From Alphaproteobacteria bacterium (GTDB lineage Bacteria; Pseudomonadota; Alphaproteobacteria; Rhizobiales; Devosiaceae), in NCBI GenBank assembly GCA_018820005.1, contig JAHJOS010000031.1:1-10853 (forward strand): a DNA stretch of 10,853 nt, in the 5' to 3' direction. The position numbers were made by a program, and so were the translations under genes. Below the pieces are notes generated by a model, which was not told where the DNA came from, made no database searches, and saw only the letters and a program-made list of their open reading frames with translations. This document shows positions 6,555-10,853 of this stretch, one piece after another; position 1 is the stretch's first letter; the number at the start of each line of letters is the position of its first letter.

Positions 6555-7306
6555 CCGGGGAGAAAAAGCCCAAGCTGGACCAGACCGGTTGGCTGGTCGC
6601 CCATAGCCTTGCCAAGAGCTTTGGCAAGCGCGTGGTGGTGCGTGACGTTTCGATCGCCTTGCGGCGGGGCGAAGCGGTCGGCCTGCTCGGCCCCAATGGC
6701 GCCGGCAAGACCACCGTGTTCACCATGATCATGGGACTGGTCAAACCTGACGCGGGCAGCATCCAGATGGACGGCCGCGATATCACGCGCCTGCCGCTGT
6801 TTCAGCGCGGCCAGCTCGGTATCGGCTATCTGCCGCAGGAACCCTCGATCTTCCGTGGCCTGACGGTGACGGGCAATATCATGGCCGTGCTGGAGAACCA
6901 CATATCGGACCGCAAGGCCCGCAAGGCGCGGCTCGCCAGCCTTCTGGAAGAATTCTCCATTCAGCACCTGGCATCGTCCAGCGCGCTCGCCCTGTCGGGC
7001 GGCGAGCGCCGTCGCGTCGAGATTGCCCGGGCGCTGGCCGCCGATCCGGCCTTCATGCTGCTCGATGAGCCTTTCGCGGGCGTTGACCCCATCGCCGTCG
7101 CGGAGGTCAAGGGGCTGGTGCGCCAGCTCACCCAGCGCGGCATTGGCGTGCTGATCACCGACCATGCCGTGCGCGAGACGCTGGGGCTGGTGGATCGGGC
7201 CTATGTCATCCATGGCGGCAAGGTGATGATCCAGGGGCGCCCCGAAACCATCAGCGCTGATCCCGACGCCCGCCGTGTCTATCTGGGCGAGAACTTCGAA
7301 ATCTGA
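6551..7306 (+). CDS. lptB: LPS export ABC transporter ATP-binding protein LptB
   Basis: LptB is the cytoplasmic ATPase of LptB2FG, which extracts LPS from the inner membrane. All nucleotide-binding motifs are intact in the 251-residue protein: Walker A GPNGAGKT (47-54), Q-loop Q96 in YLPQEPSIFRGLTV, signature LSGGERRRVEIARAL (148-162), Walker B FMLLDE with catalytic E173, D-loop AGVDP (176-180), and switch H205 in ITDHAV. The Q-loop context and ERRRVEIARAL are characteristic of LptB rather than of LivF-type transporters. The ATG overlaps the lptA stop (ATGA, 6551-6554) without a separate Shine-Dalgarno, so translation is probably coupled. The membrane partners lptF and lptG are not in this window, as is common. 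It ends 143 bases before rpoN. Confidence 0.97.
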   Translation: MTGEKKPKLDQTGWLVAHSLAKSFGKRVVVRDVSIALRRGEAVGLLGPNGAGKTTVFTMIMGLVKPDAGSIQMDGRDITRLPLFQRGQLGIGYLPQEPSIFRGLTVTGNIMAVLENHISDRKARKARLASLLEEFSIQHLASSSALALSGGERRRVEIARALAADPAFMLLDEPFAGVDPIAVAEVKGLVRQLTQRGIGVLITDHAVRETLGLVDRAYVIHGGKVMIQGRPETISADPDARRVYLGENFEI

Positions 7307-7329
7307 TTGTGGCGCCGCAGGGCACCCAC

Positions 7330-7346
7330 TTGGCATGAAAATTGCC
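7330..7346 (+). promoter_or_regulatory. Sigma-54-type -24/-12 promoter element upstream of rpoN
   Basis: TTGGCATGAAAATTGCC has the defining sigma-54 features: GG at 7332-7333 and GC at 7344-7345 with exactly 10 bases between, inside a TTGGCA...TTGC context close to the consensus TGGCAC-N5-TTGC. The only clear departure is T for C after TGGCA. Transcription would begin near 7357 and give a leader of about 93 bases before rpoN. Because it lies directly before the sigma-54 gene, it suggests autoregulation, as reported for some rhizobial rpoN genes. It could act as a promoter or, without an activator, as a repressing binding site. No activator-binding site is recognised. Confidence 0.55.
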
Positions 7347-7407
7347 ACGCCTTACGCCCCTGAACTTGCCCCCTGTCCAAATTTGAGGCATGGTCCGCGC
7401 TGGGGAG

Positions 7408-7423
7408 TGGCCGGGAACGGCCA
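7408..7423 (+). promoter_or_regulatory. GGAA-tetraloop hairpin in the rpoN leader
   Basis: TGGCCG-GGAA-CGGCCA is a perfect six-base-pair, GC-rich stem closed by a GNRA-class tetraloop, an especially stable RNA fold. It lies 26 bases before the rpoN start and 11 bases before the AAAGGG ribosome binding site (7435-7440). It has no T-tract, so it is not an intrinsic terminator. A role in mRNA stability or protein binding is possible but not shown. Confidence 0.4.
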
Positions 7424-7449
7424 GAATTTGCGCTAAAGGGCTCGGCCAT

Positions 7450-8961
7450 ATGGCACTTTCGCCGCGTCTGGAATTTCGGCAGGCCCAGAGCCTGACGCTG
7501 ACGCCGCAGCTGATGCAGTCGATCCGCCTGCTGCAGCTCAGCCACCTCGAGCTCAACGATTTCGTCGATGCCGAACTTTTGCGCAATCCGCTGCTGGAAC
7601 GCGAAGACGGCAGCGAACCCGGCGACGCCGAGCCGGCCCAGCCGCCCGAGCGCTCCACCGAAATCAGCGCCTATGAAGACACCGTCGATCGTGGCGACCG
7701 TATTCAGGACGCTGCCTCGATAGCCGATGGCTATGATACAGCGGTCGAGAACGTCTTTCCCGATCAGGGCGCCCAGGATCAGCTGGTGCCCACCAGCCGG
7801 CTCGACCGCAACGGGGCCAGCGAGGGCGGCGAAGCCCCCGATATCGACCAGTTCGTGGCCTCGCGCCCCGTTCTGGGCGAGCATCTTGAGGCGCAGGCCA
7901 ACATGATCCTGCGCACGACCGCTGACCGGCTGATCGCCCGCCATCTGATCGATGGTCTCAACGAGGCCGGCTATCTGACCCTTGATCTATTGGCTCTGGC
8001 CGACCAGCTGGGGGCCGAACTGGGTGACATTGAAGCGGTGCTCGGCGCTCTGCAGGGCTGCGATCCCGTGGGCGTCTTTGCCCGCACGGTCCCAGAATGC
8101 CTCGCCATCCAGTTGCGCGACCGCGACCGGCTCGATCCCATGATGCAGGCGCTGCTCGACAATATCGGCCTATTGGCCGAGCACGACATGGCCGGCCTGA
8201 TGCGGGCCGCTGGCTGTGATCGCGAGGATCTCGCCGACATGCTGGCCGAAATCCGCCAGCTCGACCCCAAGCCGGGGCTCGCCTTCGACAGCGGTCCGAT
8301 TGAAACCGTGGTGCCCGATGTCTTTGTGCGGCGGGCCAATGACGGGGGCTGGCATGTCGAACTCAATACCGAAGTGCTGCCGCGTGTGCTGATCAACCGC
8401 GTCTATTACGCCACGGTATCCAAGCAGACCCGCAACCCGGCCGAGAAGGCCTTTTTGTCCGATAGCCTGTCGACGGCCAACTGGCTGACCAAGTCGCTGG
8501 ACCAACGCGCCCAGACCATCCTCAAGGTCGCGACCGAAATCGTGCGCCAGCAGGATGGTTTTTTGACCGACGGCATTGCCCATCTCAAGCCCATGACGCT
8601 GCGCATGGTGGCCGAAACCATCGACATGCACGAATCCACCGTCAGCCGCGTCACGGCCAACAAATATATCGCCACCCCGCGTGGTCTCTTTGAGATGAAA
8701 TACTTCTTTACCACCGCCATTGCCTCAAGCGACGGCGGCGTCGATCACTCTGCCGAATCGGTGCGCCACCGCATTCGCCAGCTGATCGCGGCAGAGCAGG
8801 TCACGGCGGTGCTCAGCGATGACACCATCGCCGATATGCTCAAGCAGGAGCAGGGGATCGATCTGGCGCGGCGCACCGTGGCCAAATATCGCGAGGGCAT
8901 GAACATCCCCTCATCAGTGATCCGCCGCCGCCAGATGAAAAATCTCGAGCGCATGGCCTGA
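7450..8961 (+). CDS. rpoN: RNA polymerase sigma-54 factor RpoN
   Basis: RpoN directs RNA polymerase to -24/-12 promoters and needs an AAA+ activator to open DNA. In alphaproteobacteria it controls nitrogen assimilation and fixation, C4-dicarboxylate transport and other functions. The start at 7450 (503 residues) is preferred over an in-frame ATG at 7390: it has AAAGGG at 7435-7440, and the family begins close to the LEFRQAQSLTLTPQLMQSIRLLQL region I (here 7-30). An acidic region II follows (about 51-135), then the core-binding domain (about 140-320), the helix-turn-helix MVAETIDMHESTVSRVTANKYI (386-407), and the diagnostic RpoN box ARRTVAKYRE (473-482), all intact. It lies between lptB and hpf, the classic order. 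A sigma-54-type element in front suggests autoregulation. Confidence 0.98.
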   Translation: MALSPRLEFRQAQSLTLTPQLMQSIRLLQLSHLELNDFVDAELLRNPLLEREDGSEPGDAEPAQPPERSTEISAYEDTVDRGDRIQDAASIADGYDTAVENVFPDQGAQDQLVPTSRLDRNGASEGGEAPDIDQFVASRPVLGEHLEAQANMILRTTADRLIARHLIDGLNEAGYLTLDLLALADQLGAELGDIEAVLGALQGCDPVGVFARTVPECLAIQLRDRDRLDPMMQALLDNIGLLAEHDMAGLMRAAGCDREDLADMLAEIRQLDPKPGLAFDSGPIETVVPDVFVRRANDGGWHVELNTEVLPRVLINRVYYATVSKQTRNPAEKAFLSDSLSTANWLTKSLDQRAQTILKVATEIVRQQDGFLTDGIAHLKPMTLRMVAETIDMHESTVSRVTANKYIATPRGLFEMKYFFTTAIASSDGGVDHSAESVRHRIRQLIAAEQVTAVLSDDTIADMLKQEQGIDLARRTVAKYREGMNIPSSVIRRRQMKNLERMA

Positions 8962-9053
8962 GCCACTTGGCCGCCGCAGCCAAACTGCTCGCGAAAGTTA
9001 AGGCCATTTTCAGGCGAAGTCCAAAGGATAAACCAACCACAACGCCGAGTTGC

Positions 9054-9090
9054 GCATTGCACCTGCGTCGAACGCAGGTCTAGCATTGCA
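9054..9090 (+). promoter_or_regulatory. Perfect palindrome flanked by GCATTGCA direct repeats upstream of hpf
   Basis: ACCTGCGT-cga-ACGCAGGT (9061-9079) is an exact 8-bp inverted repeat with a 3-base centre. The octamer GCATTGCA occurs on both sides (9054-9061 and 9083-9090), overlapping the palindrome's first base on the left. No T-tract follows, so it is unlikely to be a terminator of rpoN. A TTGCAC (9057-9062) and TAGCAT (9081-9086), 18 bases apart, could be weak -35/-10 elements, which would place the palindrome in the promoter spacer like an operator. It lies about 120 bases before the hpf start. Confidence 0.4.
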
Positions 9091-9135
9091 GCAGTTGCAT
9101 ACCCACATCCTGGGGGTAGGTGACAGGCGCGAGAC

Positions 9136-9160
9136 CCGAAGTCCGGGAACCGGCTTTCGG
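9136..9160 (+). promoter_or_regulatory. Stem-loop in the hpf leader
   Basis: CCGAAG pairs with TTTCGG (9136-9141 with 9155-9160, one G-U), followed by a single T/C mismatch and a CCGG/CCGG inner stem (9143-9146 with 9150-9153) capped by GAA. The fold would sit about 40 bases before the hpf ATG in any transcript starting at the upstream palindrome region. It has no T-tract and does not cover the ribosome binding site, so a regulatory role is only a suggestion. Confidence 0.35.
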
Positions 9161-9201
9161 AGATCTTGGCGTCGAACAGCGACACAAGGAAAGAGGAAGC
9201 C

Positions 9202-9777
9202 ATGACCTTACGCGTTTCGGGAAAGAACATGGACGTTGGCGATGCACTCCGCGGCAAGGCGGAAGAGCATTTCGAGGATGTCGTCGGCAAGTATTTCGAC
9301 GGCGGCTATGACGGCCATTTGACCCTCACCCCCGATGGGATCGGCTTCCGCGCCGACTGCGTGGTTCATCTGGACTCCGGAGCAACGCTGCAGGCCAGCG
9401 CCCAGGGCACCGACGCGACGGCAGCCTATGAAGTGATGGCGGTCAACATCGAAAAGCGCCTGCGCCGCTACAACCGCAAGCTCAAGCAGCACCGTCGCGG
9501 CGTCAACGGTGACGCCACTGACCTGACCGCGCAATACACCGTGTTTGATTCGGGCAGCCAGTTCGAAGAACTCGACGCCGATTACGCGCCTGCCGTGATT
9601 GCCGAGACCACCAAAAACCTGCGCCAGCTCAGCGTTGAAGAGGCCGTGATGGAGCTCGACCTCAGCGGCGGGCAGGTCGTGATGTTCCGCCATGCTGGAC
9701 ATGGCGGACTCAATGTGGTCTACCGCCGCTCCGACGGCAATATAGGCTGGATTGATCCGGCACTCGGAGCCAATTGA
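9202..9777 (+). CDS. hpf: Ribosome hibernation promoting factor, long form
   Basis: HPF binds the 30S decoding region and pairs 70S ribosomes into inactive 100S dimers during starvation or stationary phase. The 191-residue product has the N-terminal S30AE/YfiA domain (about 1-100): LRVSGKNMDVGDALRGKAEEHF, then the basic end AVNIEKRLRRYNRKLKQHRR that contacts 16S rRNA. After a linker comes the C-terminal dimerisation domain (about 131-188) with SVEEAVMELDLSGGQVVMFRH and GGLNVVYRRSDGNIGWIDP. The two domains define long HPF, which makes dimers without a separate RMF. The ATG at 9202 is preferred over a TTG at 9166 because GAGGA stands five bases upstream and the family begins at this point. It lies between rpoN and ptsN, its usual place. 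A 240-base upstream gap with hairpins suggests its own promoter. Confidence 0.96.
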   Translation: MTLRVSGKNMDVGDALRGKAEEHFEDVVGKYFDGGYDGHLTLTPDGIGFRADCVVHLDSGATLQASAQGTDATAAYEVMAVNIEKRLRRYNRKLKQHRRGVNGDATDLTAQYTVFDSGSQFEELDADYAPAVIAETTKNLRQLSVEEAVMELDLSGGQVVMFRHAGHGGLNVVYRRSDGNIGWIDPALGAN

Positions 9778-9824
9778 AGGGCTCTGCGCCGATCAATTAT
9801 ATGACTTATACCAAGGCGAATTGC

Positions 9825-10292
9825 ATGGAATTGGCCGATATTCTGGCTGAAAGTGCTGTGCTTGCTTGCACGGGGCTCGAAACGAAAAGTCAGTTGTTTG
9901 AACAACTTGCTGGCCGCGCTGCCGAACTGACCGGCCGCGACAAGGCAGAAATCCTCGATGCCATCGTCAGCCGGGAGGAGCTCGGCTCGACCGGGCTTGG
10001 TAATGGCATCGCCATTCCGCACGGCAAGATCGCCGGTCTCAACGGCGTCACGGCCCTGTTCGCCCGCCTTGATCAACCGATCGATTTTGATTCGGTTGAT
10101 GATCAGCCGGTCGATCTGGTGGTGATGTTGCTGGCCCCCACGGGGGCCGGCGCCGACCATCTCAAGGCGTTGTCCAAGGTCGCGCGCCTGCTGCGCACGG
10201 AAGCCATGGTAGATGACCTGCGCCGAACCGACGATGTTGCGCGGCTTTACCAACTGCTGACCGAGCCGCTGGCGACCCATTACGCGGCCTGA
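9825..10292 (+). CDS. ptsN: Nitrogen-PTS EIIA protein PtsN (EIIA-Ntr)
   Basis: PtsN is the terminal phosphoryl acceptor of the nitrogen phosphotransferase chain (PtsP-NPr-PtsN). It regulates potassium transport, nitrogen and stress responses by protein contact and does not import sugar. The 155-residue product has the EIIA type-2 fold: MELADILAESAVL at the start, then REELGSTGLGNGIAIPHGKI, with H66 as the phosphorylated histidine (His73 in E. coli), and later PIDFDSVDDQPVDLVVMLLAP and HLKALSKVARLL. The ATG at 9825 is chosen over an ATG at 9801 and a TTG at 9774, because the family starts with M-E/D-L and an AAGG lies 8 bases before it. It follows hpf by 47 bases, completing rpoN-hpf-ptsN, and ends 40 bases before a strong terminator. 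Confidence 0.96.
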   Translation: MELADILAESAVLACTGLETKSQLFEQLAGRAAELTGRDKAEILDAIVSREELGSTGLGNGIAIPHGKIAGLNGVTALFARLDQPIDFDSVDDQPVDLVVMLLAPTGAGADHLKALSKVARLLRTEAMVDDLRRTDDVARLYQLLTEPLATHYAA

Positions 10293-10332
10293 GCGCAGCG
10301 GCAGGAACGATCCTTAGGCGCAACCAATAAAA

Positions 10333-10369
10333 AGACCCCCTGGCCGGACAGGCGAGGGGGTCTGTTTTT
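10333..10369. terminator. Bidirectional intrinsic terminator between ptsN and the DUF1150 gene
   Basis: AGACCCCCT (10333-10341) pairs perfectly with AGGGGGTCT (10355-10363), a 9-bp GC-rich stem with a 13-base loop, followed by GTTTTT (10364-10369). On the other strand the stem is followed by TTTTTAT (from AATAAAAA before it). It lies in the gap between convergent genes, so it can end both the ptsN transcript and the minus-strand Hsp20-DUF1150 transcript. Confidence 0.88.
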
Positions 10370-10388
10370 GTAAATTGTCGTGGCGCGT

Positions 10389-10676
10389 TTAGTGCAGCGT
10401 CGCCAGACCCAGGCTGCTGTCTTCGAGCCAGTCGGTGACGGCATCTTCGGTGTCGGTTACCAGGAGCGGCTTGCCATCGGCAGACATCAGCAACTGATAG
10501 CTGCCCTGCGGATCAAAACTGGCATCTTCAATCATGGTGCCGAGCACTTCGCCGCTGACGGCGCGCATATAGGCCACGGCATTGCCACCCAGCGCCGCAA
10601 ACTGCGCACGGGTCAGCGACTTGAGGGGGTGGATCACGTGATCCCGCGTGGCCTGGTCATTTCGTTTTTCATACAT
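10389..10676 (-). CDS. DUF1150-type small protein downstream of Hsp20
   Basis: A 95-residue acidic protein with no signal peptide or membrane segment. The pattern LTRAQFAALGGNAVAYMRAVSGEVLGTMI (about 21-49), then SYQLLMSADGKPLLVTDTEDAVTDW (59-83), matches my recollection of DUF1150, a small alphaproteobacterial family usually encoded just after an Hsp20 gene. I recall no biochemical function for it. The start at 10676 lies 15 bases after the Hsp20 stop, with GAGGAAAGG 8 bases upstream, so the two form one operon, which suggests a role in the heat-shock or protein-aggregation response. It converges on ptsN and shares the terminator in between. Confidence 0.75.
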   Translation of the reverse strand: MYEKRNDQATRDHVIHPLKSLTRAQFAALGGNAVAYMRAVSGEVLGTMIEDASFDPQGSYQLLMSADGKPLLVTDTEDAVTDWLEDSSLGLATLH

Positions 10677-10691
10677 GGGTCGGCCCTTTCC

Positions 10692-10853
10692 TCAGACTGA
10701 GCGAATTTCGATACGGCGGGCGGTCTTGATAGGCTTGGGTCGGTCGATCTCGATGACCAGCATACCATGTCCCAGCGTCGCGTGCTTGATGATCATGCCA
10801 TCGGCCAGCAGAAACGAGCGCTGGAACTGCCGGGCGGCAATGCCGCGATGCAG
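10692..10853 (-). CDS. Hsp20/IbpA-type small heat-shock protein, C-terminal part
   Basis: The last 53 codons of a gene running off the window end, with the stop TGA at 10694-10692. The translation begins LHRGIAARQFQRSFLLADGM, matching the alpha-crystallin-domain segment 'YLHRGIA.R.FER.F.LAD' of proteobacterial IbpA. It ends with RRIEIRSV, whose I-E-I is the C-terminal I-x-I oligomerisation motif. Small heat-shock proteins hold unfolding proteins in a refoldable state for DnaK/ClpB. The strand IIKHATLGHGMLVIEIDRP is also typical. The start, promoter and any heat-shock leader element (such as a ROSE thermometer, common in rhizobial hsp20 genes) lie outside the window. The DUF1150 gene follows after 15 bases. 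Confidence 0.88.
   Translation of the reverse strand: MHRGIAARQFQRSFLLADGMIIKHATLGHGMLVIEIDRPKPIKTARRIEIRSV

Noticed and set aside
7390..7449. N-terminal 20-residue extension of RpoN from ATG 7390
   Set aside because: The extension has no resemblance to sigma-54 region I, while the ATG at 7450 has a ribosome binding site and fits the family start.
8967..8983. TTGGC-N7-GCCAA as a terminator after rpoN
   Set aside because: The stem is only 5 bp and no T-tract follows.
9054..9100. Sigma-54 promoter before hpf based on TTGCA motifs
   Set aside because: None of the TTGC elements has a GG exactly 10 bases before its GC. The nearest (9077-9078 to 9088-9089) has spacing 9.
9146..9173. GGAAC...CGTC as an EcfG/RpoE2-type general-stress promoter for hpf
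   Set aside because: The -10 part is CGTC rather than CGTT, the spacing does not fit well, and GGAAC falls inside the leader hairpin, which explains it better.

Overview
The window is mostly a compact, GC-rich stretch of alphaproteobacterial chromosome. The gene order rnd - lptC - lptA - lptB - rpoN - hpf - ptsN, together with an Hsp20/DUF1150 pair, points to the Hyphomicrobiales (Rhizobiales). A Devosia-like genus is my guess, but the sequence alone does not fix it. Everything from about base 300 onward looks like one coherent genome with tightly packed genes.

The first ~280-300 bases look different. They are about 45% G+C by hand count, against about 67% in the 60 bases from 301. They carry the 3' part of a GroES-like co-chaperonin (plus strand) that overlaps by ATGA the first ~25 codons of an unrecognised gene. 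That gene runs straight into the antisense strand of a GMC oxidoreductase, which loses its catalytic C-terminus at the same place. This is a join of two unrelated sequences: an assembly chimera is the simplest reading, and a real insertion or rearrangement is the alternative.

Bases 281-2540 (minus strand) hold a LysR-type regulator followed after 10 bases by the truncated GMC flavoprotein, apparently one transcription unit. On the plus strand from 2688 come a small four-cysteine membrane protein of unknown function and lnt (apolipoprotein N-acyltransferase). Then follows the envelope/regulatory cluster: an RNase D-like exonuclease, lptC, lptA and lptB (LPS transport), rpoN (sigma-54), hpf (long ribosome hibernation factor) and ptsN (EIIA-Ntr). 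Stop/start overlaps link rnd-lptC-lptA-lptB. ptsN ends at a strong terminator that also serves the convergent minus-strand unit, an Hsp20 small heat-shock protein (cut by the window end) followed by a DUF1150-type protein.

The genes make sense together: lipoprotein maturation and LPS export build the outer membrane, while RpoN, HPF and the nitrogen-PTS protein PtsN form the usual nitrogen/stress regulatory group beside it. The best regulatory signals are a GG-N10-GC sigma-54-type promoter in front of rpoN itself (possible autoregulation), a GGAA-capped hairpin in the rpoN leader, and two hairpins in the hpf upstream region. I see no tRNA, rRNA, CRISPR array or transposase, and no clearly undescribed multi-gene system.
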